Shown: piece by piece, positions 49,203 through 63,880 of the stretch | Position numbering within the stretch: position 1 is the first letter of the stretch | Layout of the letters: every line of letters begins with the position of its first letter | Assembly (NCBI GenBank): GCA_019843655.1 | Contig: JACDQD010000006.1 | Location: 25,686,246 to 25,750,245 of the forward strand | DNA length: 64,000 nt | Direction of reading: 5' to 3' | Source: Lethocerus indicus | Taxonomy: Eukaryota; Arthropoda; Insecta; Hemiptera; Belostomatidae | Program-made: the position numbers and the translations under genes | Notes under the pieces: generated by a model | The model's database searches: none | Told to the model about the DNA's origin: nothing | What the model saw: only the letters and a program-made list of their open reading frames with translations

Positions 49203-51982
49203 TTTCCCAGAAATTAACTCCCCTTCATGAATATCGGAATACTGAATTAATTGGCATGATAGCTGTTTACCATATTATGACGATGTTAGAGAGCAATTAA
49301 GTCAGATTTTTTCCTGTCAGATTTGATAGGCCATTGAGATTGCGGAAAGGTAAATCTCCAGTTCAATGATTGGCTAATGGAAATTTTGGGCCACCGAACA
49401 AGGGTTAACGCTATGAAAGTGTAAAAAATTGGTTGACTAGAGCAATTTATAATAAGTCACTTTAACCGTAGTACAGAGTCTATTATGAACAAAGCAGTAG
49501 TAGCGAATGATTAAAAGAACTACCAAAAAATCAGATTACAATATATAAAGAAAATGGCTTTCTCCATTATAATTAACACTCAGAGAAATTAACTAATGTT
49601 ATAACGAATCATATCGTATATGAAAAAAAACACTGATACATTGATAAAGGAAAAATTGAATACCTCCGATCTAAATCCCATATTTGTATTTTGATAGAAT
49701 TCATATTTGTGCTTACACAATTGTTTGTAAACGAACAGTATGAAATACATTATTTGCGATAAATTAAAATCTAATACAAGAATAGGAACGCTGCACATAT
49801 TGAGAGGTTAAAAGTGGTCTCTTAGAGGTTAAATTACGCTTATTTAAAATATTATGTAAAACCCAAAGATTTATAAAGATTTCCGGATATTCGATAAATA
49901 TCTATGAAATTTTGGGTAATGAATACCAGAGCCCATGACAAAGACAACTGGAGAATTATAGGTCGGGGCATTATTACCCCAACATAATTCCAAATTCTGC
50001 ACTTAAATCTTCTGCAAATAAAATCTATTAGTATTATTTATATATTTACGGTATGTATGTACGGTATGTATACTGTCCATCGAATAAGGACAGTATGAGT
50101 TAGATAGATGGAAAAATTACTATACATAATGTTCAATACATGTTGTTGTATAACACGCTTTTCTGTACGATTAGTGGGGACGTCCCTCCCTCGTGATGGA
50201 CGTCTCAGTTGGGAAGGGCTGGTTTTGCGTATGTGCCTGCCCATATGTGTGATATTAGGGCAGAAAGAGGACTCGAGTGAAGGGCCTGTACGGTGGCGCT
50301 TCGCCGCGGAAAGTCCTTCAACTTCTAAGAGTTGATTTCAACCCTCCTTTGGCGCCCCAGCCCCCCCCCCAACACCCCAGCACCCTTAACCCTTTCAATT
50401 CTTCAAAGTCGACCGGCCCCCGCCTGTCTCGAAAAACTTTGCACCACTGACCCATTTCCGCGGGTAAGCGCAGTATTAAAATTTCTTGCCCTTAGACATG
50501 GCCCGAAATTAAACTGTAATTTAATAGGAATTTTAATCTGTTATTTCGCGCTTTCTAGGAGAGGGCCGGTTTCATTTCAAAGCTGGACTAAGCTTTCGGA
50601 AAGGTTATTTTACACATTACGTCACGGATTTATGATATATCAAGTTTTAGAAAAAAATAACTTTCATAAAACCACATATACTGCTCTCAATGGTTTATCT
50701 ACTTAACGATAATTGAGATTCTTTGGAAACTCACGTCTCCTAGCGCTTGTGCGGCGTGGCCGGATTGCCTAACTTCATAAATACGGCACTACCTGGGCGC
50801 ATTTTAGTGTTGTATGTACCAAGTCACGAAGACTTTAACTGCGGCAATAACCGTGATGAAAATGAGGCCAATTCGAGCGGTTATTATATTCCGAACCATG
50901 ACAGAAAAAGTGGAATGGCTTAGAAATTAAATCGTAACCTTCCAATTATAATTCAACGGTCCGTATAGTTAAGAATTATTAGGAAAAAGAAAATTATGAG
51001 CAGATTACTCGAAAGAGTTCCGTCTACAGACAGTCGGATTGATGGCTGAGAAATAATTAATAGAACGCAATTAAAAAGCGAATCGGTGCCAACGGGAATG
51101 AACCCTTAACCTCTCTCAATAGTTCTTTTTTTGTTATTTCCCCCGTACTCTTTAAATTACTTAAATCAATACTCCTTATCTCGAAATTATGCAATGGATT
51201 TGCAATATTCTGCATAATTATTCGTAATGAAAACGAAATACCGTAGAATAAATTACCGTACAGTTATAATTATCGAACCTACAGACTTGGGGAAATCGGA
51301 TTTGTCCAATAATAAGCGAATTGTTTTCACACATAATTTGTTTTATTTGGATGTGTTTTGATTTTGATGCATTCAATTTACCCTTTATTTAAGAATACAA
51401 GAAAGGCCCGCAATAGACGTCTGAGGTCTACGACATCGAATTACAGTGGCAGTGCTAACAGGATGCTTCATTTTTATTACCGACGTAGGCCGAATTTCGC
51501 GGTTTTCATTCGTCGCCAGTAGTATTCCGTTGATATTTCGAGGTGAATTTGATATCGGGTGAATTCCAAATTCCGTCGGACGACGGGAACAAATAGCGGA
51601 ATAGTAATGCAGCCCCCCCGTTCTTTCATATTCGAGTGATTTCCTTCATTCTACGGCCCCCCCCGCCCATACATTGCCCGGACCCATTTCGGAGTGTGGA
51701 CAAAAAGCTACCCTCCCCCTCCCACACACATATATAAGGGCGGAGTAGCATTTTCATTTTATCCGCTCTTTGATTATCCGAAAATCCGAATTGAAATTGG
51801 ACAATTGACGTTTTGAAAAACGGGGCCGGTTGAAGTGTGTTGGGACGGGGGTGGGGGGTCGAATCAAAAATTGATAACGAAACGAAAAGCGGGCTCCAGA
51901 CTCGGCGACCGACATTTGATTTCGGACCAAATGAAATACAACGCGGGCCGGACAATATGTGTGGAGGATTTGGTCCAGCCGG

Positions 51983-51985
<3 letters not shown>

Positions 51986-52023
<38 letters not shown>

Positions 52024-52040
52024 AGAGAGAGAGGGAGATC
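51986..52040. repeat. (GA)n microsatellite
   Basis: GA array with GGGA interruptions toward its right end. Confidence 0.9.
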
Positions 52041-55000
52041 GTAGGTGGCCATCGGCGGGGGGTGGTTTTACGATTCCATCCCCCTCAGACCAACCCCCAC
52101 ATTTCACCGGAATCTCTAGTTCTATCAGCCCCATGCCTATTCCCATTTCCCCAGTAAGGAAGCCTATCCAAATCCGGTTGAGGATAGGTTATTTCGCTAG
52201 GAAACGAGAAAATGTCGCAATACTAACAAATATTCACTGAACTATTAATTGCGAACAAATTAATAAGCTACAACTATTTTTCGGAAACCTAACCGGGCGT
52301 AACAATTCCTATTAACGTCTAACTCCTACAAAATTCAATTTTCCCAATCTATAATAGTTCATAAATTTGTTAACGCCCCACAATATGCCTCTCTATTACG
52401 AACCAGCGTATTCCCGTTAATAATTCCTTCCGTTAAAACTGCCTCATCCAATCATTTGATTCGAATACCGCCTAAGGGGAAATGGACTCGGAAGTTAATG
52501 TTAAGTCGCCGGGTAGCAGGGAGCCGAACTCTTAGTAACAATTTTGGTTTGTACACTTCAGTTTTTCGTGTCCCCCACTGGGATTTATACCATCATCTCT
52601 TCGAGTGTTCGGAATGAGTACCCATTTTGAGAAAAAAGGCCATCAGGTGCTCGAATATGAGGATCCGCGGGGCTCAACGAACGCTATTGTGTGTATTTGT
52701 CCAAATTTCCTCCTCCCACTTGACCACCAAAGTGGTACTCTCGATTTGTATTATTCTTCTCACCGAATTATGAATAGACTTGACTCTGGATATCGAAATA
52801 AAAACTTGTCCGATAATAGTTCAAATCCGGGATTCAAATTCTTTATTAAAATTGGGGCAGAGGGTAATGAAATAAAGATGTTCACAATTGACTTGATGCG
52901 GTTATCGGTCTAATTAAAGTTAGCTATTTTTACTCAAATACGCAAATTACTAAGCTTTTCAAGTTTCTAACACGTTGTTCAGATCGTGGGTATATTCTTT
53001 CACAACTACTTTGTAATTTGGACTTTGTAGTTTATGTAGAACCCTTTTTAGTTAGTAACTTAATAGCTTTAAAAGGGCTCGTAACATTTTCCTGCGAGAG
53101 CAATTTATGATTTACGAACAGAGTGAAATTCTGCAGTTAATTAGTGTCTGTTAATTCTTCAAATAAACAAGATGATTTCCCTTTTAATTTGGCGCTATCG
53201 CAAAATAAATCTGTTAATAATTCAGCGGAATGATTTGATTATTTTTTAAATACGAGGAATAAACAAGTTATCAAAACTGTGGGAGCTTATCCCCCCCTCC
53301 CCACCCAGTCTATTTCATAAAGTATAGGTCAATTCAACTGACATTGAACGACCATTCCTTGACACCGTCGGGAGGTCGGGAGCTCACGCAATACAGCAAA
53401 AAAGGAAACAGAAAAAGAATACGTGGACTCGTTATTATTCAATATTCTTGGAAACACATCAAATAGAAGTCCGGGCGGGTTGTGTGTCGAAACAATTATT
53501 TTTCTGTTAATTAACCTCGACCAATTATTATGTCTCGTCCGGTATTAGAAAAAATACCGACTTAAATATGTTTCAATTTTTAACATGGAAATTTAGGCAA
53601 TCGTGGATATAAAACCGGCCAATGTAGTCGACACGCACGAAAGTTAAAAGACTTGAATTGAATGCGAATTTATTTCAAACGTTAACCGCAAAAAACGGGA
53701 TTTTAAATTCCAGTTGTGGGGATGATTAAAAGAAAAACGAATATTTAAACGGGTCTCGAACATTGGACGATTAAGCGGGGTGTTCGGGGGGAGATTCCGT
53801 TAGTTGCCGAATATCGGCCACTAGAGGGCGTCAGAATGTCTCTAGACCTTCAGAATGGGGGCGCGATTCTCAACATGGGCGGTTCTCAATTTTAATTCGG
53901 TACGTAAGAAATCAACCATCAGCAATTCACTTTAAAAACCTATTGAGTTCGAAACTTTCTTAGTTCGTTCTAACATCCTTTATCACAAAGACACTACTGC
54001 GTCTTTTATTTCGCCTTTTAGCGCTCAATATTCCTGAAATGTTGTGTTTGTTATCTTCTTTTGCCATCTATCTTTTCCCTCTGCCATATCATAAAACAGG
54101 TATCCCCGCACAGGTAACGGTATAAGGGTAATGTATACGTGTATTGTTCGTATGAAACGCGAAAGTTTTATAGACACTAACGTCATAAAATAATTACAGA
54201 AAAAGAATGTGCGTAATGATTAGTATTCCAAATAATTTCCGTACAAAGAATATTGCTGCTTTCTATTGGAATAAACCAAACCACTCGCCCCCCCCTCCCC
54301 CAAGAGGGCCACGGTCGACGAATATTTGCGCCCCTCTTGTATAATTGAAATCGAACCAAGTTCAAGATTCCAAGTTCAGCTCAGAGAACCGATTACCGAT
54401 AATCACCTCCGAATTTCCGACCGAATTTCACCTGAAAAGGTCGTCCATTTTCCACAGTAATCCGGGAAAGCTGCCAATAGCCAATGGGTAGTAAAATAAA
54501 GATAGAACCATAGACAGCGTTGTTGAATTGGGATCGAAATTGATTCACCGCCGGCGCTATGATTGTAAACTCGAGTTATTTCCTCAACGCTGAGCGGCGA
54601 TGACCCGACGAGGAAAATCGGCTGCATATTTAAACAGCGTTGATAAATTTCCTTCCGACAGCCTAACACTTTTTCCACGGCCGGTTTTTTATGCGTCCGC
54701 CTATAACACGAGAATTGCTACAAGATTCCGCAATCTGTATTCCTAAATCGGTCTAGCCCCAGTCGGTAAAATAATATTCGTGTTCATGCCGTATAAGACT
54801 GGAAGAGTTGGACTTTTTGTACCCCAAAAGGTAGAGGGCGGTATCCCCTTCTTTGTGATAATGGAAGACTTGACGCTAAATAAATACAACTTAATTTCAA
54901 TCCGCCACCGGATTGAATGGACAGCATAGTAGAGGCCTACAGTTGGGAACATACCTTGTAGGTTTTAAAATAAGAACGATTTCCGACCGCCTCGTAAAGT

Positions 55001-55594
55001 CAGTTACACGGTCTGTGCCTGCATATACCTTTCCGAGACCGTACAATTTGCCGCGGTATAAAATACAAGCTTTGTTGTCCACTTTCATATTGGCCTCGAG
55101 TTATTGTTGTTTTTTTCTTTTTTTCTGTTAGCGTTTTTCCACAGCTGCGTATATCACTCCCACCCAATTTTATATCGCGGGTTTGGAGCGGGGGCAATTT
55201 TTACGGTGTCCGTAAACTGTACACACCGGTTGTAAAAGTTTATTTTACGCTGTGTTCGGGCTCCAGGAGGCCCCGGCGACCCCCCCCCCTCACCCCCCAT
55301 TTTCCGCCGCAAACCATTTGCGACACTTGCAATAAAAGTCATCGTAGGGGGGCGCGTTTCTTTCGATCCCTCTTCCTTTATTTCTCACTCTTGCGCACAA
55401 TATGGTCGCGTACCGACTACGTGTGTAAAGTATATATATATAAATTTCTCGATCTGAAAAGTATGTATGTGTAACTATACACACGAAGGCCTGAACAGGG
55501 TTATGTAAATTGTGTTGATTAAATTGTAAAAAAAAACAAGGTGTGTTCTAAAAATATTAGGTACAAAACTGCATTGTTGGGAAAGGGCTGGTTC

Positions 55595-55613
55595 GCGGGT
55601 TCGATCCCCGGCC
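55595..55613 (+). repeat. tRNA T-arm-like sequence
   Basis: GCGGGTTCGATCCCCGGCC resembles the T arm of a tRNA (B box GGTTCGATCCC with a 4-bp stem). No A box or acceptor stem is found at the expected distance, so it is at most a SINE or tRNA fragment. Confidence 0.35.
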
Positions 55614-56911
55614 GTGGGCCAAATTTTTATTCTGAATTCTGTATTTTGATTGAACTTCAGTCGTCAATTCCCCACTGAAGAATTGTTTCCGAACTTAGTT
55701 CAGAGAAAAGTTAACAGAAGAGTGGAAATATTTGAACCAAATTTTAATTTGTATATTAATTTGACTGCAGAAGACTGTAGTTTTTCTTTCGACTTCCGCA
55801 TTTTACAGTATAAATATTCCGTAGAAACTCATATGGAGTACCTTGGACTTGCGGAATTTCTGGAAAAATCCCTCGGGAATTTTAACAAGCTGCGATAGCT
55901 TCGTAGAGCCCCGGGTTACACGGCTACGTATCCATCTTTATGGAAAGGTGAGAGACAATAGGTGATGAGGGTGGGATGAGGGGGGGGGTTAGGGCTCGTT
56001 TGCGGAGTGAGACCTGTCCTTATCAGTTGAGCGATAAGAATCTCTCCGGAGGGTGTGGGGGTGGTTGGGGGGGGGACGCCTCGCGTTTCTACAATTCAAC
56101 ACTTCACGCTTCCTAATCAAATTTAACGACCATTCCTCCACTAGCCTCTCCTTCTTCTTCTCCTCAACCAGCTCAGAAACAACGACCGACACAATACATT
56201 TGTGTCATGTAACTAGCTACCCGTCGTGAAATCCTCATCGACGAATAGCGTCGCATTTAACATTGGTCGAAATGTTTATTTAGCATTTTTATATAGAATG
56301 GTCCCAATCTAGACCGTTTGGGGCGGTCTTAGGGGCTCCCAGTCGGACGGCGAAGTGCCAGGCGGGATAGGACATTCCGAGAACATTGAAACGGTTCACC
56401 TTTGAACCGAGATTTAATCTCTGCGGACATAAGTGCTGTAGAAAAGTATAGCGAAAGGTATCTTTTTTTTTAAACGTATTCCTCCTCCGGCGTAATTAAT
56501 GAAGAATAGTTTATTCTTCGATGTGGACATTAAATATTGACTTTTGCGCGATATCGAACTAGAGCCGAAATTACGTTTTTCAACCGTGCATTCAACCATG
56601 CGCAACAAAATCCATCGGGTACCCATTTATATTTTCAGGTCTTAAATCGATAGTTATTCAGTATCCAGGGTATTTCCCATATTTTACGCAACTTGGCGGT
56701 GACCCGGATTTCGAGGAAAAGTGCATTGGTGCAAATAAAACTATAAAAATAAAGTGGGGAATCGTAAATAGAGAATAGTGGAAAAAAAGTAATTGATCTA
56801 TTTATCAAAAATAATGTGTTCCACAAATGAACTAAGATAAATGCTAGGGTTTTTATTGTGGGATAGAGTAATTAACGAGTCTAATTTTAAAAATTGCGCA
56901 ATTTCAACGGG

Positions 56912-56915
56912 ATCT

Positions 56916-56970
<55 letters not shown>

Positions 56971-56988
56971 CGCTCTCTCTCTCTCTCT
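56912..56988. repeat. (TC)n microsatellite
   Basis: Long TC array with two CGCTCGC interruptions. Confidence 0.95.
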
Positions 56989-57365
56989 CATTTAATATGC
57001 GTTTGAAGTCCATAAACCACGTTCGTTAGGAGAGCTGAGACCGCAATAATAAATCAAATCAGACCAACGACCAGAGGGGGAGTGGTAAGGGAATATGCGG
57101 ATCTTATCGCTCAAATGTGAAGCAACAATTGTTTACTGTTGTGAGATACCTTTAAAAAAAATAATAAATACCAACAAGTTCCGTTCCGAAGTGTCCTGAG
57201 CCTAAATATTAGGAGGCCCTGTATTAAGGCATGATAATTATTCATTTTTATATTATCCGAGTGAAATTTTTTTTATAAGTCCTGGGATACCTACAATTTT
57301 ATTACGTGAAATAATGCTTGTATAAATTTATATAAATAAATGTTATTTATTTATATATAACATAT

Positions 57366-57383
57366 AAGGGGTCCGAACCCCTT
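57366..57383 (-). repeat. GGGGTTCGGACCCC hairpin followed by AT-rich palindromic tail
   Basis: AAGGGGTTCGGACCCCTT on the minus strand forms a 7-bp stem with a 4-nt loop. It is followed in the same orientation by an AT-rich, partly palindromic stretch. It is similar in wording to the T-arm-like hairpin at 49174-49202, suggesting related repeat remnants. Confidence 0.35.
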
Positions 57384-58532
57384 AAAAACTCTCTTCTGTA
57401 ATACATTTATTTTATACTATTTTCCGTGCAATATGATAACGAGAAGGAGCATTTGATGAGGGTTTCTTTGATTTACAGACGCTTACGCGATATATTCAAT
57501 TACATATGATAATAAATGCGTTTTATTAATTTCATAAAAATTAAACGCTAACCAAGGCTGGATCCAAATCAATGGAGGAATTACAATTTCACCGGTGATT
57601 GGGCCCTAAATGTTGTACCAATTGCTATATGCTATAATCATATATAATTTATACATCATATCGAATTTGTATAATAATATTCGGAATCGGTTTAAGTACT
57701 CAGTATGCTTTGACAAGAAAAAATAAATTAATGAATATTCCAAGGATTTTTTTTGGTAGCTTGAGATGATAAGTAATACAAAAGTAATCATCTAAATGAT
57801 TAATTACACACATTGCGGTAATTGTAAGTTTAATGGGGACAAAAAGAATATCGGTTTGTTTGAAACTAGATTAAAATCTAGAATTAACATAATAAAATCT
57901 AGAAGAATTAAGGGGATTGAACGCTCTGTTGTGAAACGAGGAATAGTATACCTGACTTCAATGAAACAAAAAACTGTACTAAATTAAATACTGTTTTTGA
58001 AAATCATTTTGGTCGCTTCTTCGAACGGTTGTATCACTAAACAAATAGGAATTAAGACGCCATTTTCGATATTAGCGGTGAAGGGGATGCACGTGAATTT
58101 CCATTGTTTGTTTCCTTTGTTGGTAAACTAGCTCGGCTCAACTCGGCATAGTTGATTGACTCATTAGATTGGAATACTTGCTCCCTACCATAATATGGAA
58201 GCGACGGAAAGAACTATACGTCACTACTGAACGCGGTATCACCTGTACAACGGCGTGGTGGTGGTGGTCGAACGGCATACCCCGTAGGTGATCCGCTGCT
58301 AAGAACGGTCGCGGAGGTCTCACGTTTTCTCGGAACTGTACACATTGTTTAAATCATTAAAAATGGGAGATAAACAAATGTAAATGGTGAAAATAAAACA
58401 CTCGGTCGACTCTCGGTTGTACGGGGCGCACTATACTGGCCGTATAATTGGCGTTTATCTAACAGCATCGGGCCCCCTCCCTCCCTCCTTGGGCCCGCAA
58501 CTCATCAACCATTGCCCTCCCTCTACCTTCGA

Positions 58533-58534
<2 letters not shown>

Positions 58535-58568
<34 letters not shown>

Positions 58569-58570
58569 TT
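58535..58570. repeat. (TC)n microsatellite
   Basis: TC array ending in CCCTCTTCC. Confidence 0.9.
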
Positions 58571-60282
58571 CCATTGTTCTCCCTCCGAACTTCCTATTTT
58601 ATTCTTCCCACTAGCCGCCTCGTGCAGAAAGAGTTCTCTCCGCGCAGAAACCGAAATTGCCCAACCATTGTTTCTTCCACACTTTTACTGTAGGGTTGTT
58701 TACCTATTCTGTCTTTTCAGTCATTCGTTTTGCACAATGTTCCCGAAAAACTACCGGCTTCGGCTTCACGCCACCGTTAGAGAGGCACGTCGCTGTCATT
58801 TTCTAAACCTGACACTCTAGCCCCGAAAACCAGATCAGTAACAAGATCTAATGGACTAATCTGTTTAGCCAGCGAATATAGTAGAAGTGTGATTTATGCT
58901 GAATTGCTTCGAAATTAAATATTTTTGATGAATTACAGTAAAACCGGGGTATAAATCGATTTCAGTAGACTTTTCGTTACACGCACGGCGACATAAATCG
59001 AATGAAACGTACGGTTTGGCATAAAGACATTACGGCCAATCGGAGTATCATTCTGTTTGCGGCAGAAGGGGGGGGGGAGGAGCGGGAAAAAAAACTGTTA
59101 TCTGTGACGGGCAACAGGGCGGGGTGTCGGGCGCGTCGGGGGCACAAAAAAAACGTGTTTCGCTTTAAAAAATACAAAAAGGGAAATAAAAATTCCCCGG
59201 AGGGTGGCGGGCCACTTTATCGGGGCGGCGTCCACCCCCGACGGCCCCTAAGCGGCCTTTTTATCGGCCCGCCGCCCTCCGTTGAGCATTTTTTCACCCC
59301 CGTCCCCGTGCGGTCGAACCGAGAATTAAAAAAAAAAAGTTACCCCTCAATCGGTGGTGAGAGCGACCACCACCGCGGCAAATTTGTATCTTGTGAACCT
59401 CTGCCGAAAATTAAAAAAAAAAAAAAAACAAACCGCCGGGGTTGACTGGGATCCCTATCAACGCCCTGTCCTTCTATTCTCACCCCTCTGACGCTTGTCG
59501 CTTTTATACCTGGCCTACCTTTTTTTACGGGAATTTTTTTTTACACTCGCGTGTCGAAAACCAGGAAGCGATTAACAGTGCGGTAGATGTGGAGGACGGG
59601 GGTAAAGCGATTTTGCGAGTGATTGATTGGTGGCCCGTGGATTTTTATTTTTTTGAGGGACCGGCGCGGGGTGGTTCGTTAGCCACAAGTGGATACGCCG
59701 AACTGATTTAATACCGCCGTTCAGAAGACCGTATCAAAGATACGGAGCGGAAATATCAATTATGTTGTAATTTAATCTCTGGTTTTTGGGGGCGCCTCGG
59801 GCAGTGCTGGAGCCGGACGGTGACAGAACGCGGAAGCCCTGCTGTCTCGAAAAAGGGGCTTAAGAATTTTCGAACAATCTATAGTTATAATATAGTTTAT
59901 AAATTAATATTCTCTATTGCATGTTATCTGATCGTTAGGGCTTGTTTGATCCACTTTTTCTAAGAAAGGAGGAAGATGAACATCCCAGTTCCAACAAATT
60001 CCAAATATAATATTTTCACATTAAGAATGTTGAAACTCAGTATTCGTGGTTAAAAGAAAATTGACGTAGATATCATAAGTGTATTTAGAATTATTAAAAT
60101 ACGAAGAACTGGAATTAAAAGTGCTGTTCAATTTTGAATAAGTATAATTTAGATTTTCCTCATACGTAATTTACATTACGATTGTAGACACCGTTTCTTC
60201 ACCGCCGACGAGTGGAAATTCCAGAATCTACGACGGGTTTTCGAAACGACCCATTATATGATGTGGGGCAGGAGGGTTCCAA

Positions 60283-60286
<4 letters not shown>

Positions 60287-60326
<40 letters not shown>
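60287..60326. repeat. (TA)n microsatellite
   Basis: About 19 TA units followed by CACATATAG. Confidence 0.9.
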
Positions 60327-60334
<8 letters not shown>

Positions 60335-60394
60335 GATTTATTTGTAAGAGAACAACAGCCGGCGGAGGCGGCTCGCATCATTTTGCCAATACCG

Positions 60395-60405
60395 GGGGTT
60401 GAACA
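60395..60405 (-). repeat. B-box-like element near a (TA)n tail
   Basis: TGTTCAACCCC on the minus strand fits a loose B box. A TA array lies about 70 bp downstream in that orientation (60326-60287). The arrangement resembles the 49-kb hairpin plus TA tail, but there is no A box. Confidence 0.25.
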
Positions 60406-61046
60406 GAGGGCTCGACCTTTGTTATAGGAACGCCGGGCCCCTGTATATCGAATTCGGGGAATTATTTCAATTGTTTCCGTCCGCCCCGGGCCAAATTTTA
60501 TTCGGACAACCGGCGGGTATTTCGGATGGGCGATAATACGGGGATATTTTTTGTTGTTGTTTGCACTAGCCGCCGTGATTAATAGTTAGGAGTAAAATAT
60601 ACCCGACTTGTGGATATATTGAAATATAATTGCACAGTTTAACTGAAAGTATTCTCTAGGGTTTTAGACCCGTGTGATTTGGTTTCTGACCTAGACGAGC
60701 AGATTGAATTTATACGATGACGATTTTTTAAAAATATTTTTCATGAAACAATATTTATATATACGCATGCATGAAACTATTGTTACATAAAATTACGCGT
60801 TGTAAATAGACCTCTAATAAAATAGGTGATTTCACTTCTATTCAAGGGTAGTGTAACAGGGATTCACATAAAAATATCAACATCGTACTTTGTTCACTTA
60901 ATTGCGACTTGTGTTCTTAATTAAGCCGCTGGGTGCGGCGCGGTTAAGACTTCATTCTGTAACGAAAGCAGGATAATCCATTGGGGGGTGGTGTCGATAG
61001 AAAAACGGACTGTTGGAGGAAGAGCGTTCGGCGACACTTACTTCCG

Positions 61047-61049
<3 letters not shown>

Positions 61050-61082
<33 letters not shown>
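61050..61082. repeat. (TC)16 microsatellite
   Basis: Uninterrupted TC array. It contributes the serine/leucine run of the overlapping long frame. Confidence 0.9.
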
Positions 61083-61085
<3 letters not shown>

Positions 61086-63430
61086 TCCTGTCGATTGATA
61101 TATAGCTCTTTGGGCGATAGTTCCCGAGTGTTAGCGGGGTCTTTTTCTTCTGGGTCCGACCCCGGCCCAATATCTGGGTCTCACCATCTCTCGGCTGTTC
61201 GATATTCAAATCGCGGGCCAAATGTCCGGGCCCATCCGGCAGCTGCACAACTGCATTCTGGCCGCGCGACGATGCAACCCAAGCGCATCAGATTTTACTT
61301 ATTTATTCCTACCGAACGCTCGATATTATTTAAGTACGAAACCGATCAAAGAAACGCAATGTTGAAAATTAGAAACAATTCCCCACTTATTCTCATTATT
61401 ATATATATTTATGTATATGTATATATTAGGAGTTGTAACGTCGGGAATAGATCAGGGGGGGAAGACCTTTCTACTGGAACTAGCTCAGGTGTTCGTCAAA
61501 ATCAGGAAGTATCTCGGACAGATAGCCCGATCTTTCCGGAAGTCAGACACCAGTAATTTACAAGCGAAAAGTGTCAGAATTACAAATACGTTTGATCTAT
61601 TACAGCGTCAGCGCTGGATATCAAGCGCCAGCGCCACTCAAATTATATTGTTCCAGTGTATATGAAATATTGTGTACCTTGTTCAGGTCATAATATCATA
61701 TGATCCAGGAGTCTTCTTACTGACCGATCTTTACGTTTGTTGCATCTTACTAATTTTTCGAAGCCGTGGTCCAGTTTCCTATGAAATCGCACTACGAACG
61801 CGTGTAGGTGGCGAAACAAAACCGAACGATTTTATACATTTTTTTTTCTATAAATTAATCCCGGAACTCGCGCAGATAAAACTGCACTGGGTGGTAAAAA
61901 AAACGGGGAGGAGGGAAAGAGTTGCTAAACATAGACGATAACCCTCCCGTATCCCGGCTGATAACCCGATTCGGGCTTACGCGCCTTCTTTTTTACTTCC
62001 ACACGTCCCACGTGACGCTGCAGAATCAATGCCAAGAGTCCAACATTTTGTCGGAGGCCTCACCGGCTATAATTGTGAACCAAAAAAAAATAATAGATAA
62101 ATCGATATCGGCAATCCGGATCGTCGTTGTCATTCTGCCAAATGAAAATGTTGACTGGAAATTGGCATTTTACAATCTGGACCCGCCGTTTCGAAATCGG
62201 CGAGTGATTTACGGTGTCTTTAAAATAGCCAATTAGATCATCGGAAATATGATCCGCCCGCGATATCGTTCGATGAGTTACAATTAATTGCATCTATCGA
62301 TATCTCAACTTCCGGCAAGATCGCTTGGTCGCAGGTGTTGTGAATGAATACTCGCGCTTTTAATTTTAATTTGTTTGCTACGATAAAAAAAAATGGCAAA
62401 ATGTCCGATAACCGGAAACTATCGTTAGCGGTAGCTCTTCGGCGGGCTGAACTCGAACGGGTAAAGAAAAATTCAAGTATCAAATAAATAAGGACTGGTA
62501 GGGTAACTTCAGTATTTGTTATTTAACCAAAGAAATCTTGACAGTGCTTCACGTCGCCGCCAGTAGAATTCTGTCGAAAATTCGGTGGTGTATTTCCTAA
62601 AAAAAATTTTAATGGAAATCGTAGAAATAAGTGGCGACGAAAGGACTGCTGAAGGGAAATTTTTCAGCTTGAGGTTTTTCTCCTCCATGGTGTTTCAATG
62701 TCTAAAAAGAAAATCCCCCCGATCCCGGCGGCCGATATGAAAATAAACGATCCGAATAGGCGGAAAAAGAAAATGGAGAAAAACTTTCACCGATCGCGAA
62801 CAAATGGTGGCCGCTTTATAAGGCGAACTGCATTCCGGCAATAAATTAGCCTTCAATCTGTGTCTTACTGTAAATGCACTACGGGGAGCTCTTGTTGTAC
62901 TCCCGTTTCAGCGACTTATTTGAAATCACTTTCATTTTGTCTCCGAATTATCAGTTGAAAATTTAAAGCCGCCGCCACCCCCCGTCGAAAAATTCTGTTC
63001 ACCGTGCAGTCGAACCATGAGTTGACGCAAATTTTCAACGATAAGCCGCGATAGTGACAAGTGTGTCAAAATTGACCGATATTCTGAACAAACAAAACGT
63101 AAACGGTTACGGTCAGTTTAAATTGCACACTCGAAATGGTAGCGAGGGGCCACTTACGACGGATTTCTGCGCCGGAAATGTACACGTTAGGAATACGATT
63201 TCATTCGAATAGTTGCGACTGTGAATTTACGCGAGCGCCAGTCAAACATAAATAAACTTGTAGTTCGTTTTAAAACCGCCTCTCGTTTGGTGGAGGCGGA
63301 TTTTTTTTTATTTTACTGTTTTATTGTCACAACTGTAAGATGGAATAAGCGACATTGGTGTTTGAGTAGCACTAATAACGAGTGGAATATAACTGAGGAG
63401 CAACCTATTATATTTTACACATTACACGGA

Positions 63431-63709
63431 TCACGTGGCCACTTCCTTTTCTGACGTCTCTAAGGAACTAAGGATTAGGGTGATGGGTGAGTCATGAGTG
63501 GAATTTGTTTGTTGTATTTTTGTATGATATGAGTTTTGGGCAAACGCGGGCTTGGAGACAAAGTAGCCGGGGGCATTGGTTATTGTCCTCAATATTTTCG
63601 ACTGTAAAGTTTGTATTTTGTCGATATTCGTCATTCGGTTTTTGGCCGAACCCACCACAGTTCGCGTCGAATTTAACCCCCCCAGTTTTCTCAACCGTCG
63701 AAGTGCCAA
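63431..63709 (-). pseudogene. Jockey-like LINE reverse-transcriptase C-terminal fragment
   Basis: The minus-strand frame contains VVGSAKNRMTN and KIQTLQSKILRTITNAP (about 63625-63569), followed by a diverged region with YHTKIQQTN and SPITLILSSLE. From family knowledge, the K-I-Q-x2-Q-x-K-x-L-R-x-I-T-N-A-P block marks the C-terminal tail of Jockey-clade ORF2 proteins, downstream of the polymerase domain. No catalytic RT motifs are seen upstream in the remaining 300 bp, so this is a 5'-truncated, decayed copy. No clear poly(A) tail is visible. Confidence 0.7.
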
Positions 63710-63880
63710 ATTTTCACGAAATTAATTCGAATGCGCCACCTATCTATCGGAAAAATGAAAAGCAGAACGTATTTGAAATTCGCATACGACTTACTGCTAC
63801 GCGTGGTTTCAATGACCGCGGACGCCGGTGTTATGGACGTGAAATGAAATTGTCACTAACGGGAGTGATACAGATGCGAC

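Larger units (their letters stand above)
48300..63430. other. upstream intergenic DNA with simple repeats
   Basis: AT-rich DNA with the microsatellites and tRNA-like hairpins listed separately. Open frames such as 52605-52913, 55650-55898 and 61922-62236 (plus) have ordinary-looking composition, but no recognised domain and no clear splice context. I assign no gene. Confidence 0.5.

Noticed and set aside
60981..61556. 191-codon plus-strand frame
   Set aside because: It runs through a TC array and an AT-rich stretch (Ile-Tyr-Ile-Tyr); no domain, no splice context.
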